From contig NZ_JAHAFS010000007.1 of the NCBI RefSeq assembly GCF_018374135.1, positions 1-64,000 of the forward strand: 64,000 nt of DNA, in the 5' to 3' direction. The translations under genes and the position numbers were made by a program. Below are positions 8,427 through 17,333 of this stretch, piece by piece. The notes beneath the pieces are model-generated. The model saw only the letters and a program-made list of their open reading frames with translations. It did no database searches and had not been told where the DNA came from. This DNA is from Campylobacter gracilis (GTDB lineage Bacteria > Campylobacterota > Campylobacteria > Campylobacterales > Campylobacteraceae). Each line of letters begins with the position of its first letter. Positions within the stretch are counted from its first letter, which is position 1.

Positions 8427-8871
8427 AAGGCGAATTTCAAGCGACAACCTCGCGGAATTTTGCAACTTCAAGGAATTTCAAATTTCGCAATTTCGCAGAA
8501 TTCCGCAGCAAGCGGATTTGGATTTTAAATTTCAAGGCGCGGCAAAATTTCAAATTTCAGGCGCGTAAGATTTCGGCTGCGAAATTTTAAAATTCTAAAT
8601 TTTACAGCGTAGAATTTCAAGGTGCGGATTTTAATTTCAGAATTTTAAATTTTGCGGTGCAGAATTCCGTAGCGTGAATTAAAATTTTAAATTTCAAAAT
8701 GCGCGGGATTTCAAGGCGCGTGAAATTCCAAGCACGAAACCCAAAAGCAAAATTTTAAAATTTCAAATTTTAAGGCGCGCAGAGCTGTAGCATGTGGAAG
8801 CCGCAGCACGGCGTGTGAAGTTATAGTGCGCGAGGCTGTGACACGCAAAGCTACGGCGAGCCGCCTGCTAG
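8427..8871. repeat. degenerate AAATTTC/GGCGCG repeat island
   Basis: No gene. The stretch is built from phrases such as gaatttcaaggcgcgg, aaatttcaggcgcgtaag and gatttcaaggcgcgtgaaattcc, irregularly spaced by about 20-40 bases and mixed with AAAATTTTAAATTT. It separates two convergent genes. Confidence 0.65.
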
Positions 8872-9900
8872 CTAGCTCCAAATTCTTTCGTTTAGTTTTA
8901 GGTTTTTTACGATCGCTAAAAAATGCGAAAGCTCGCGCTTGATTAACGCGGCAGGGTCGTGGCGTAGCACGCTTTCGTCTATGTCGGGCTCGAAATTATC
9001 GCGCCCCGTATTTACGAAAATATAAATTTTGCTATCTGCGAAGCTAAGGCTAACGGGCGCGGCCACGGCGTCTGCGAAGCGCAAGAGCCTCCGCATAAAG
9101 GCGGGCGTCAGAATATACATCGCGCCTGCCGCATCCTCGCAATACACGGCGAAGGCGGCGTTAAACTCCGCATCGTCCATATCGATCTTTTTTAGCCCGA
9201 GGGTGTTCGGCGCGCCGGCGCAAGCGGGAAAGATCAGGGTTTTGGCGCTTATGCGTTTGTTAAATTCCGCGTAGAAAAAGGTGTCTAGGATTTCACTTTC
9301 CAAAATTCTATTAAACAATTTCACATCGCAAAACGCAAACCTCACGCCGTCATAAACGCCCGAGACCCTGTCATTGCCGTATAAGTATCTGTCTAGTCGA
9401 AAAAAGAGCCCGGAGAGCTTGAGTTTGGCGGGATCGATATCACCTGAAATTTCATATCGATAGCCGAACGCCTTAAAATAGGGCATTAGATAGTGCTCTT
9501 TAAAAGCGCGCCGAAATTTTACCGAATAATCTCGTTTAAAGATTCTAAATAATACGAATAAGCCAGAAGCAGCCAAGATTAAAATTATAATCGCGAGTAA
9601 GATATATTTGGAAATCGTGGGGCGATTTTGTAAATCAACTAAAAATAGGCATATTATAAAAAGACCCGCGGCTTGGATTATCGTAGCTTTTATGGGGGTT
9701 TGATCGAACAAAATAACCATGATAATAACAACTGCGAATAATCCGATAAAAAACGCCAAATCTTCTATGCTTCCTCCGTCGCGCAGTTTGCATACCGAAA
9801 ACGCGCCGTAGCCGAGCATGCACGCCGCCGCGAAGATCGTATTTCTTTTCGCCTTATACAAAAGCCCCAGTCTGATCTGCTCCAGCTCGCTCGCGCTCAA
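8872..9900 (-). CDS. DUF3137-like membrane protein
   Basis: The 342-aa protein has four N-terminal helices (residues ~20-125) followed by a cytoplasmic domain. That part contains FKEHYLMPYFKAFGYRY, SGVYDGVRFAFCDVKLFN, FAVYCEDAAGAMYILTPAFM and IFVNTGRDNFEPDIDESV, the order expected of DUF3137 (galanin-domain) proteins. Function of the family is unknown. It starts ATG at 9900 with an AGGAG-type site (taggaggggcg) just upstream. It stands alone. Confidence 0.78.
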   Translation of the reverse strand: MSASELEQIRLGLLYKAKRNTIFAAACMLGYGAFSVCKLRDGGSIEDLAFFIGLFAVVIIMVILFDQTPIKATIIQAAGLFIICLFLVDLQNRPTISKYILLAIIILILAASGLFVLFRIFKRDYSVKFRRAFKEHYLMPYFKAFGYRYEISGDIDPAKLKLSGLFFRLDRYLYGNDRVSGVYDGVRFAFCDVKLFNRILESEILDTFFYAEFNKRISAKTLIFPACAGAPNTLGLKKIDMDDAEFNAAFAVYCEDAAGAMYILTPAFMRRLLRFADAVAAPVSLSFADSKIYIFVNTGRDNFEPDIDESVLRHDPAALIKRELSHFLAIVKNLKLNERIWS

Positions 9901-10247
9901 TCGCCCCTCCTAAAATTTAAATCCGATTATGGCGCTAGCGAGCTTTAAATTTGCTTAGGAACGGCGACGAAATTTTAAAATTTAGACTTGCGTAAATTTA
10001 TGGTTAAATTTTAGCGGCGGATCGTCTAAATGAAGCAAAGGCGGAATTTTGGTAGAAATTTAAGCGGCACGAAATTTTAAAAATTCCGTGCCGTAAGAGA
10101 GATAAAATTTCACTACGCCGCGTCGTAAAATTTCGCGAAACAAACGCCGCAGATTATGCTGCGAAATTTAGGGTGCCCGAGCGAACGCCGATAAATTTAC
10201 GGGCGCTCGCGCCGCAAAAAGCGCCGCGCGGACGCCGCTAGCAAAAT
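9901..10247. other. non-coding gap
   Basis: About 350 bases between two minus-strand genes. I see only AAATTTTAAAATTT-type words in varied arrangement and no gene. It should hold the DUF3137 gene's promoter, but no clear -10 box stands out. Confidence 0.5.
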
Positions 10248-10808
10248 TTAAATTTTTCTATAAGGTGCCTGTCCGACTTCGTAGAAGTTATTGCCCTCGC
10301 TGTCGATCGCTACGATAGCCGGAAAATCCTCTACGGTAAGTCGCGCAACCGCCTCGGGGCCGAGCTCGGGATAGGCTAATACTTCATATTTTTTGATACT
10401 TTGGCTGATTAGCGCGCCCGCTCCGCCGATAGCGACCATATAGACGCAGCCTGATTTTTTCATCGCCTCTACGACGGCGTCGCTGCGGTAGCCCTTGCCG
10501 ATCATGCCGTTGATGCCGACTTCGTTTATCATCGTCGGAGTATATTTATCCATGCGTCCGCTAGTCGTAGGTCCTGCAGCGCCGATAGCCTGACCCGGTT
10601 TGGCAGGGGTCGGCCCCAGATAATATATCGTCTCGCCGGCTAAGTTTACGGGTAGCTTCTCGCCGCGAGCGAGAGTTTCGGTTAGAGCCTTGTGTGCGGC
10701 ATCGCGAGCTGCGATGATGGTGCCGCTGATTAGGACGTTATCGCCCGCCTTTAGGCTTTTTACTACGCTTTTATCGAAAGGCGCGGTAATTCTTTTAACT
10801 TCTGACAT
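10248..10808 (-). CDS. class I fumarate hydratase, beta (C-terminal) subunit
   Basis: This is the C-terminal half of the oxygen-sensitive 4Fe-4S fumarase (fumarate to malate), encoded as a separate subunit as in many anaerobes. It has GDNVLISGTIIAARDAAHK, IYYLGPTPAKPGQAIGAAGP and TTSGRMDKYTPTMI, and ends with GNNFYEVGQAPYRKI. I chose the ATG at 10808 (MSEVKRITAPF, 186 aa) rather than the one 30 bases upstream, because a clear AAGGAGGA site lies 5-10 bases before it and the upstream ATG falls inside the alpha subunit gene. Partner: the alpha subunit directly upstream. Confidence 0.93.
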   Translation of the reverse strand: MSEVKRITAPFDKSVVKSLKAGDNVLISGTIIAARDAAHKALTETLARGEKLPVNLAGETIYYLGPTPAKPGQAIGAAGPTTSGRMDKYTPTMINEVGINGMIGKGYRSDAVVEAMKKSGCVYMVAIGGAGALISQSIKKYEVLAYPELGPEAVARLTVEDFPAIVAIDSEGNNFYEVGQAPYRKI

Positions 10809-10818
10809 GATTTCCTCC

Positions 10819-11664
10819 TTATAGTTCGGCATCGGCATGGCGAGCCGCGTGGCAGTTGATATTAACGGCGACCGGAAGCCCTGCTATGTGGGTCGGATAC
10901 CACTCTACATTTACCTTAACGGCGGTATTTATGCCGCCCAAACCCTGCGGACCGACGCCCGTAGCGCGCGCCATCTCCAATAATTCATCCTCTAGCTTGG
11001 CGTAGCGCTCGTCGGGATTTCTGCTGTCGATCGAGCGAACCGCGGCTTGCTTGGCCAAAAGCGCCGCCTTATCCATCGTGCCGCCGATACCGATGCCTAC
11101 GACCATAGGAGGGCAAGCGTTAGGACCAGCGTATTTGACCGCCTCTAAAAATACTTTTTTTACCCCCTCGATGCCGTCTGCCGGTACGAGCATTTTTAGC
11201 ACCGATTTGTTTTCACTACCGAAGCCTTTTGGGGCTACTTTGATCTTAAGCTTGTCGCCGGGGACGATGCGGGTATTGATGACTGCGGGAGTATTGTTCG
11301 TGGTGTTTTTGCGCTCAAAAAGTGGCTCTGCGACCACGGATTTGCGCAGATAGCCGCCTACGTAGCCGTCCGCAACACCTGCGTTGATAGCATCCTCCAG
11401 ATATCCGCCCTCGATATGTACGTCCTGACCGAGTTCGACAAAAACCACCGTCATACCGGTATCTTGGCAGATCGGCGCGACCTCTTTTGCCGCCAAATCG
11501 GCATTTTGCAAAAGCTTGCCTAAGATATCTTTGCCGATAGGCGAAGTCTCGTTCTCGCGCGCTTTCTCAAATGCCGCGCGCATATCTGGCGTGACGTGAT
11601 AACAGGCTTTTTTGCAAAGTTCGCTGACTACTTTGGTAATTTCATCCGCTTGGATCGTTTTCAT
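10819..11664 (-). CDS. class I fumarate hydratase, alpha (N-terminal) subunit
   Basis: The 281-aa subunit carries the iron-sulfur cluster of the fumarase. Candidate cluster cysteines lie in PICQDTGMTVVFVE (near residue 65), PNACPPMVVGIGIGG (near 185) and VNINCHAARHADAEL (near 273), matching the three Cys of the family. ARATGVGPQGLGG is also typical. It is followed 10 bases later by the beta subunit. A tartrate dehydratase assignment is possible for the family, but neighbouring anaerobic respiration and Dcu genes favour fumarase. Confidence 0.93.
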   Translation of the reverse strand: MKTIQADEITKVVSELCKKACYHVTPDMRAAFEKARENETSPIGKDILGKLLQNADLAAKEVAPICQDTGMTVVFVELGQDVHIEGGYLEDAINAGVADGYVGGYLRKSVVAEPLFERKNTTNNTPAVINTRIVPGDKLKIKVAPKGFGSENKSVLKMLVPADGIEGVKKVFLEAVKYAGPNACPPMVVGIGIGGTMDKAALLAKQAAVRSIDSRNPDERYAKLEDELLEMARATGVGPQGLGGINTAVKVNVEWYPTHIAGLPVAVNINCHAARHADAEL

Positions 11665-11789
11665 GATCTCTCCTTGTATTGAAATTTTAATGGATTATAT
11701 TCCTTTAAACTAAAAATTTAGTTTAAAATTTTATCTTCATTTAATAAATTTTAACAAAAGGCTAGAAAATAAGCGGTTTTTAATCTTTT

Positions 11790-11795
11790 TATAAT
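11790..11795 (+). promoter_or_regulatory. -10 box for the NapC/HAO operon
   Basis: TATAAT preceded by five T, 69 bases upstream of the cytochrome gene at 11864. The gap from 11665 to 11863 is the divergent control region shared with the fumarase genes. Confidence 0.55.
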
Positions 11796-11863
11796 AAAAT
11801 ACCGCTTTCCGAATTATCAAATACTAAAAATTTTGCGAAGAAATTTTAAAATCAAGGAAACCT

Positions 11864-12421
11864 ATGAAAAAGAAAACTCTTGTGCTGCTCGTGGGCGCTT
11901 GTGTGCTTATAGGAATGATACTTTCTCTTGGGATTGCGGAGATGGTTCACCTTACGGGCACCGATAAATTCTGCGTATCCTGTCATACGATGCAGCCGAT
12001 GGCAAACGCCTTTCACAACGATGTTCACGGCGGCAATAACCCGCAAGGCTTCAAGGCCGATTGCGTCGCCTGTCACGTTTCTCATGAAAATACCTTTATG
12101 TATCTTTGGACTAAAGCTCTAACCTCCGCAAATGATGTCTACAAAACGGTCTTTACCGATGCCGATAAGATCGACTGGCAAGAAAAGCGCAAGGAGCGAA
12201 ATCATTTCGTTTATGAAAGCGGCTGTCTAAGCTGCCATCGAAATTTAAAAGAGCAGAATAACCAAGTAAATAAAGCCTGGCTCGCGCATAGGGATTATTT
12301 CGCGGGCACTATCGGCAAAACCTGCGTGCAGTGCCACGAAAACGTCGGCCACAAAAATATGGGTATAGAGATTACCAAATATTGGGATAAATACAACCAA
12401 GAAAATAACAAAACCAAGTAA
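11864..12421 (+). CDS. NapC/NrfH-type tetrahaem quinol dehydrogenase
   Basis: The 185-aa protein has one N-terminal membrane helix (residues ~5-27) and four c-haem motifs: CVSCH, CVACH, CLSCH and CVQCH. This layout and size match the NapC/NrfH family, which oxidises menaquinol at the periplasmic face and hands electrons to a multihaem reductase. CVSCHTMQPMANAF near the first haem resembles NrfH more than NapC. The octahaem gene follows after 10 bases, so this is probably its membrane electron donor (called HaoC or CycB-like in relatives). Confidence 0.92.
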   Translation: MKKKTLVLLVGACVLIGMILSLGIAEMVHLTGTDKFCVSCHTMQPMANAFHNDVHGGNNPQGFKADCVACHVSHENTFMYLWTKALTSANDVYKTVFTDADKIDWQEKRKERNHFVYESGCLSCHRNLKEQNNQVNKAWLAHRDYFAGTIGKTCVQCHENVGHKNMGIEITKYWDKYNQENNKTK

Positions 12422-12431
12422 AGGAGAAGCA

Positions 12432-13832
12432 ATGCTAAAAAAAGTCGCTATTTTAATAGCCTGTATCGCATCGTTTGCATTCGCAGAAATGCCCGCGCAG
12501 CATGCGAATATGTCCGCGTCGGACGCGAACGTAAGCAATTCTGTAAACGTTAGTCTTACGAAGAATTTAAAGGTAAATAGGCAGCTTACGCCGCTAGCTA
12601 GACGCTGCGTCGAGTGCCATGCCGAAAAAACTCCGGGCGTCGTTGCGGATTGGAAGATGAGCCGCCACGCTCACGTAGGCGTTAGCTGTACCGACTGCCA
12701 CTCGCAGCCAGCAGATAGCCCTATGGCAGCTAAAGAGCCGCATCCGAAAGACACAGACAATCATATTTCGGTGCTAATTAGCCCAAAAACCTGTGCCAAA
12801 TGCCACAGCAACGAGGTTAAAGAGTTTGAAAACAGCGGTCACGCAAGAGGTGCTATGCAGATGCAAGCCAACAAAGGAATGGTTGATCTAATGTATCACT
12901 ACGAAGGACGTGATATCCCTGATCTTAAACACGCGCCTGATATTACCGGCTGCTCTCAATGCCACGGTAGCGTCATTAAAATGGATGAGCATAACAAGCC
13001 TACCAAAGAGACCTGGCCCGTTTACGGCATCGGTACGGTTTATCCGGACGGTAGCGTAGGCGGATGCAAATCATGCCACTCGAGTCATAAATTTTCGATT
13101 GCTGAAGCTCGTAAGCCTGCTGCTTGCGCATCTTGCCACTTAGGACCTGATCATCCGGATATCGAAATTTACAACAACTCAATGCACGGACACGTATTTA
13201 ACGCTGAAGGCAATGAGTGGAAATTTGACAGCGCTCCTGGTACTTGGGCAGTTCCTGACTACCGCGCCCCTACATGCGCGACCTGCCATATTAGCGGCGG
13301 TGTGGGCGATCTAAACTCCACTCACAATGTATCTCAACGCTTGAAGTGGAATTTGTGGCAGCCTAAGAGCAATCTACGCACCGGCGGTAATGAGACCGCG
13401 GTAAGCGAGTTTTTAAATACCGGCAAGTTAAACATTGGTAATCCTTTGGCGGGTAACCTAAACGGTCCTGAGGCAGCGCGTGCGGAGATGAAGCAAGTCT
13501 GCAAAGAGTGCCACGCAAGCACCCACACGAATAATTTCTTTGAGGTGGGCGATAAGCAAGTGCTTCTATATAACGTTTACAACGACGAAGCGACTAAGAT
13601 GCTAAAAGAGCTTAAGGAAAAGAAACTTCTAAAAGACGATCCTTGGGCGGATGCGTTCCAGCGAATCTATTATGTTTCATGGCATCACGAGGGTCGCAGA
13701 ATGCGCCAAGGCGCGCTAATGGGCGGACCTGATTATTCGCATTGGCACGGTGTGTTCGAGGTCAAAAACGACATCAGAGAGATGCGCGAAATCTATGAGC
13801 GTCGCATCAAAACCGGCAAGATCGAGGAATAA
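12432..13832 (+). CDS. haoA: octahaem hydroxylamine-oxidoreductase-like cytochrome (epsilon-HAO)
   Basis: A Sec signal peptide (IACIASFAFAE) precedes eight CXXCH motifs: CVECH, CTDCH, CAKCH, CSQCH, CKSCH, CASCH, CATCH and CKECH. Overall order matches hydroxylamine oxidoreductase, including the C-terminal WHHEGRRMRQGALMGG and GPDYSHWHGVFEV. From the literature as I recall it, epsilonproteobacterial HAO lacks the tyrosine cross-link of nitrifier HAO and works in the reductive direction on nitrite and hydroxylamine. The adjacent NapC/NrfH-type gene supports a reductase role in the periplasm. A strong terminator follows. Family is certain; direction of catalysis is inference. Confidence 0.93.
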   Translation: MLKKVAILIACIASFAFAEMPAQHANMSASDANVSNSVNVSLTKNLKVNRQLTPLARRCVECHAEKTPGVVADWKMSRHAHVGVSCTDCHSQPADSPMAAKEPHPKDTDNHISVLISPKTCAKCHSNEVKEFENSGHARGAMQMQANKGMVDLMYHYEGRDIPDLKHAPDITGCSQCHGSVIKMDEHNKPTKETWPVYGIGTVYPDGSVGGCKSCHSSHKFSIAEARKPAACASCHLGPDHPDIEIYNNSMHGHVFNAEGNEWKFDSAPGTWAVPDYRAPTCATCHISGGVGDLNSTHNVSQRLKWNLWQPKSNLRTGGNETAVSEFLNTGKLNIGNPLAGNLNGPEAARAEMKQVCKECHASTHTNNFFEVGDKQVLLYNVYNDEATKMLKELKEKKLLKDDPWADAFQRIYYVSWHHEGRRMRQGALMGGPDYSHWHGVFEVKNDIREMREIYERRIKTGKIEE

Positions 13833-13880
13833 TCCTTCTTAGTCTGCTAAATTCTGTCAGACTAAACAGATCGAGCTTGT

Positions 13881-13910
13881 AAGCCCCTGCACTTCGCGGG
13901 GGCTTTTTTG
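13881..13910 (+). terminator. rho-independent terminator after haoA
   Basis: A 10-bp stem AAGCCCCTGC / GCGGGGGCTT with one T-G pair and loop ACTTC is followed by TTTT. It closes the NapC/HAO operon 48 bases after the stop. Confidence 0.9.
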
Positions 13911-14077
13911 TTTGGATAAAATTTTGGAATTTTGTTTCTTAATCCGCAAAGCCCATCAAAAAGCGCTCCTAAAAGCACTACAAAATCACTGTCTAATTTA
14001 TTAAGATCATTGAGAATTTATGATGGAAGCGGCTGATAAATTAGAGTAAATTTATCTCTTTGCAATCCAAAATTAGC

Positions 14078-14083
14078 TACAAT
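14078..14083 (+). promoter_or_regulatory. -10-like box of the 14110 gene
   Basis: TACAAT, 27 bases upstream of the ATG at 14110, in the same position as -10 boxes of other genes in the window. Confidence 0.4.
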
Positions 14084-14109
14084 CGCGCATATCATTTAAA
14101 AGGAATTTT

Positions 14110-14526
14110 ATGGATAAGCAAACGGCATTAGACTTTTTGAGACTTCATCAGCCGATGCCTGCGCAGCTTTCGGATCAGCTCGCGGCAGAGTTTCGCGCGG
14201 TACGGGAGTTTTTGCGTGATAATCCCTGCGACGAGGCGCTTGAGCCGCTTTTGCGCTCGCTAAACGAGGGCGACGGCGCAGGTGAATATCCACTCGTGGA
14301 CGAGGTGCTAGGTGCAGCGGACGATGCTGCTGCGGTAGCTGCGATTAGAGCGGTCTTGGAGGATCCGAGCACTGGCAGCGGAGCGCGATTTTGGGCGACG
14401 CTTTTTAGCGTGAGCTTCGTTCGTAAGGAGCTCATCGCAAGCCTAGAGACATCGCTTAAATACGCAAACGATGATTTGATCGAGCTTACGAAGGAGCAGA
14501 TCGAAATGTTTAAGCAGCTGACGTAA
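14110..14526 (+). CDS. unknown 138-aa acidic protein
   Basis: A soluble, mostly helical protein, rich in Ala, Leu, Glu and Asp, with no signal peptide or membrane helix. It begins MDKQTALDFLRLHQPMP; central FLRDNPCDEALEPLLRSL and EVLGAADDAAAVAAIRAVLE suggest HEAT-like helical pairs, and it ends SLKYANDDLIELTKEQIEMF. A ribosome site (AAAAGGAA) and a -10-like box precede it. I know related unnamed proteins in Campylobacter but no function. Confidence 0.75.
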   Translation: MDKQTALDFLRLHQPMPAQLSDQLAAEFRAVREFLRDNPCDEALEPLLRSLNEGDGAGEYPLVDEVLGAADDAAAVAAIRAVLEDPSTGSGARFWATLFSVSFVRKELIASLETSLKYANDDLIELTKEQIEMFKQLT

Positions 14527-15693
14527 AGCTGGCTGCGTAACTTATAGTTGCGCCTTGCTCGCCAGATTGAGCCGCTACAAAGTAAATCCAAATTTATAAA
14601 AATCGGCTTAATCACAGGCTGCTTTTAAATTTTAAAATTTTGCGGTCGCTTAAAATTTTTTAGAGGCGGCGATTATGCAAGAGGCGCGCTTTATTTTCTA
14701 TGCGCTGTGGTAGGCACCCTGTGCGCGAAATTTCTATCGGCAAAATAGCGTCGCCGTTAAGCGGCAAGTGGCACAGGCTCCGAGAGGTATCTACCTAGGG
14801 AGGGTAGAAATTTCACGGCGTCGTTTGAAGTAAAATTTTAAATCTACAGGCTTGTGATAGAATTTAAGTCGTAATAGTGAAGTAGAATTTAATATGCGGC
14901 GAGCACGACGCTGAAATTTTAAGCTTGCGTCGCGCAGTGACTGGATTTCGCTCGGTGCGATCCGTACGGAATTTTAAGCCGTAAAGATAAGGCGGAATTT
15001 CTCATACGCGATTTTTTTGAGACGAAATTTTAAGCAATGAGTTTGAGGCGGAATTCTGAGGCGTGAGTTAGATTATAAACTTGCACCGTCGGTGGAGGAT
15101 ACCGCGCCTTTTTTGCTCTGAGAACTCCTACCGCACGGCAAAGGATTTTGCGCCATTTCGCAAGCGATCTTGTAGCGAGGCTAGGCTATGAGTCTTGGTG
15201 CAGGGCATAGAAATTTGGGCGGGTGCGATCCGCGTAGGATTACACGGCACAGATTTTGCGTCCCCTTCTGCACTACTAAAAATTCTACTGAGCGGAGTTG
15301 CGATCTAGAAATTTTGCAGCGGCACAAAATTGCCTGGCGCGGATTTTGAGCTTGCGCGAAATTTTACACCGCTAGCATTCAAGAAGCGTAAAATTTTAAA
15401 TTGCATGCCGCTTTAAAATTTTAAACTTATAAAATTTGAGCCGCGCTTACTTTTAAATCCTAATTACGCGCCATGTTTGGTGATGAAATTTTAAAATTTT
15501 ATCACGCCAAGAGTAGCTCGATTGATTGGCGGGCGTAGCTAAAAACAAGATAGATAAAATGCATCAGCGCGTGAAGCGGGGCTAAATTTAAACTGCTGGC
15601 GAAATTTTAAAGCGCGGCCCAGACCGCTTGCGGGCGCTCGACCTTGGCTTTAAAATAGTTAAATTTAGCGCTAGTGCTCGCAAGACGCTTCGG
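14527..15693. repeat. 1.2-kb repeat-rich non-coding stretch
   Basis: No gene longer than a few dozen codons is convincing. The stretch is dominated by irregular copies of phrases like gcgaaattttaagc, ggcggaatttctca and gtaaaattttaaatc, alternating with GC-rich runs. A near-palindrome TGATGAAATTTTAAAATTTTATCA sits at 15481-15504. It resembles the islands at 8427-8871 and 46710-47467. Confidence 0.6.
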
Positions 15694-15912
15694 CTACCTG
15701 ATTTTTGCGGTGCCGAAGCAAAGTCCGTTTTCGTTGCACTGCATATTTTCGATTTGCGGATCCTCGCTTTCGCCGCAAATTTGGATCATCTGATGCGACG
15801 CCTCATCCATTTTGGGTTCGCTGCAATGCGAAACGCCTGGCTTTGGCTGCTCAGGATTGGAGCAGCCGCATACAAACAGCGCTGCGCAGGCGAATAAAAG
15901 AGCATTTTTCAT
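15694..15912 (-). CDS. small cysteine-rich lipoprotein
   Basis: The 72-aa protein begins with a lipoprotein signal (ALLFACAALFVCGCSNPEQ; lipobox VCGC, lipidated Cys at residue 17). The mature part is only about 55 residues with Cys in VSHCSEP, QICGES, MQCNEN and GLCFGT, four cysteines that could form two disulfides. A ribosome site (AAAAGGAT) lies upstream. No family recognised. A plus-strand frame overlaps it, but the signal peptide makes the minus strand the credible reading. Confidence 0.72.
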   Translation of the reverse strand: MKNALLFACAALFVCGCSNPEQPKPGVSHCSEPKMDEASHQMIQICGESEDPQIENMQCNENGLCFGTAKIR

Positions 15913-16028
15913 TTTAAATCCTTTTAAAAAATTTCGTAATTTTATCTTTACAAAACTGAAATTTTACGGAATTTAAAGCGTTTCGGATAATTTAATGCGC
16001 CCTTACGGCGAGTATGGCGGCGAGCACA

Positions 16029-16054
16029 GCGATGAAATTTTAAAATTTCATCGC
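16029..16054. repeat. 26-bp perfect palindrome
   Basis: GCGATGAAATTTT joined to AAAATTTCATCGC, a perfect inverted repeat without a loop, downstream of the Sel1 gene (minus strand). The same core GATGAAATTTTAAAATTT recurs at 15481-15504 and half of it at 5045-5062. It may serve as a terminator for the minus-strand gene, although no T-run follows. Confidence 0.7.
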
Positions 16055-16091
16055 GCTAATTCATATTCTTGTATAAATTTTTAAAATCACC

Positions 16092-17003
16092 TCAGCGGGT
16101 GGCTTTTTCGCAAGATTTTTGTAGTATTTTATTTGAGCTCTCGCTTGTGTTTTTCCTGCCCAATTTGCACGCCTTGTCGTAGTATCTCATCGCCGCTCTT
16201 TGATCGTCGCTCTCTATATTAGAGGCGTATATCGCGCAAGATACCCAGTTCCCCTCAGAATCGCAAGATATTCTATAGTCTTCGGCGATTTCCATTCTGG
16301 CTATGTATTCCATAGATTTTAAAATTTTCGCTTCAAACTCGTCGTATCTGTCGTAAAATTGCTTTAGCTGATCGTTCAACGCAGGGTTATTTTTAAATGC
16401 GGGATCCGAGATATTTTTACCTAGCTCGCAAGCTTTTTTATAGTATTTCTCCGCTTCATTATTATCCTTTCCATCCATAGACAAGGCGTACATCTCGCAA
16501 GCAAATACATCGCCATTGCTATCGCAATCCTTCTTTTTCTGCGCGGACATCTTTGCCATATCGGCCTTATCACCTCTCACAAGAGTCGCCATAGTGCAGC
16601 CACTTTCATAGCCCGTATCGCATGCCTTTTCAAAGAGCTCAAGAGCTTTTTTATTATCTTTTGCTACTACTTTTCCTTTGCGATAAAATTCTCCTAATTC
16701 AAAACAACTAAAAGCTTGGCCGCCGTCGCATGCTTTTTTATAAAATTTAAAGGCTTTTGTCAAATCTTGTTTTGGCATTTTTATACCAAAATTATCGCTG
16801 CTTCCAGGGATATTTTCATATAATATGCCGAGAGTAGCGCAGACTTCCTCATACTTCGCGGTTCCGTTTTCATTCGTGAAGTCTTTACCACTCTCGCAAA
16901 CTTTTTCCATTTCACTTATTGCTTCCTCATCCGTAAGCTCTTTTGACTCCTCGGCAAACACAAATGAGCTTAAAAAAGCTAAAGCTAAAATGAATTTTTT
17001 CAT
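16092..17003 (-). CDS. exported Sel1-repeat protein
   Basis: The 303-aa protein has a Sec signal peptide (KKFILALAFLSSFVFAEES, cleavage near residue 18) and several Sel1/TPR-like repeats: AFKFYKKACDGGQAFSCFEL, ALELFEKACDTGYESGCTMA, EAEKYYKKACELG and a final one with MRYYDKACKLG. Each repeat carries two cysteines, as in the Helicobacter cysteine-rich (Hcp) proteins, where they form a disulfide within each repeat. Repeats are interrupted by a longer spacer (residues ~195-250). It probably binds a protein or cell-wall partner in the periplasm. Two runs of seven G lie about 115-130 bases upstream of its start. Confidence 0.85.
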   Translation of the reverse strand: MKKFILALAFLSSFVFAEESKELTDEEAISEMEKVCESGKDFTNENGTAKYEEVCATLGILYENIPGSSDNFGIKMPKQDLTKAFKFYKKACDGGQAFSCFELGEFYRKGKVVAKDNKKALELFEKACDTGYESGCTMATLVRGDKADMAKMSAQKKKDCDSNGDVFACEMYALSMDGKDNNEAEKYYKKACELGKNISDPAFKNNPALNDQLKQFYDRYDEFEAKILKSMEYIARMEIAEDYRISCDSEGNWVSCAIYASNIESDDQRAAMRYYDKACKLGRKNTSESSNKILQKSCEKATR

Positions 17004-17118
17004 TTCTTTCTCCTTAAAATTTTTCGTATTATTTCACTTTTTGTTGTCAGATACTGTCATTTAATGATGTTAAAATTTTTATTACTTTCTTTAATTTTAA
17101 AAATTCCACAGAAGTATA

Positions 17119-17133
17119 CCCCCCCTCCCCCCC
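17119..17133 (-). repeat. double poly-G tract upstream of the Sel1 gene
   Basis: Seven C, one T and seven C on the plus strand; in the sense of the minus-strand Sel1 gene this reads G7-A-G7, 116-130 bases before its ATG. Such tracts are prone to slip-strand length change. Confidence 0.7.
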
Positions 17134-17327
17134 TTAATAATCACTAAAATTTAAACAAAGTATTGCTTATCCGTGACTCTTTTGCGCTCGCTGTCGCCCG
17201 CCGTAAATTTCACGTAAAGCGGGATTAAATTTTACGAAATTTCTAGGCGGGGGCGGTAGAAGCGCAAGCGTAGAGGGACAAATTTAAAACGCGAGCTATA
17301 TTTAACGTTAGTTTAATGCTAAATTTA

Positions 17328-17333
17328 TATAAT
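17328..17333 (+). promoter_or_regulatory. -10 box for mccR
   Basis: TATAAT inside AAATTTATATAATTT, 66 bases upstream of the response regulator ATG. Confidence 0.5.

Noticed and set aside
15628..15897. Plus-strand 89-codon frame
   Set aside because: Overlaps the small lipoprotein gene, which has a signal peptide, lipobox and ribosome site; the plus frame has none.
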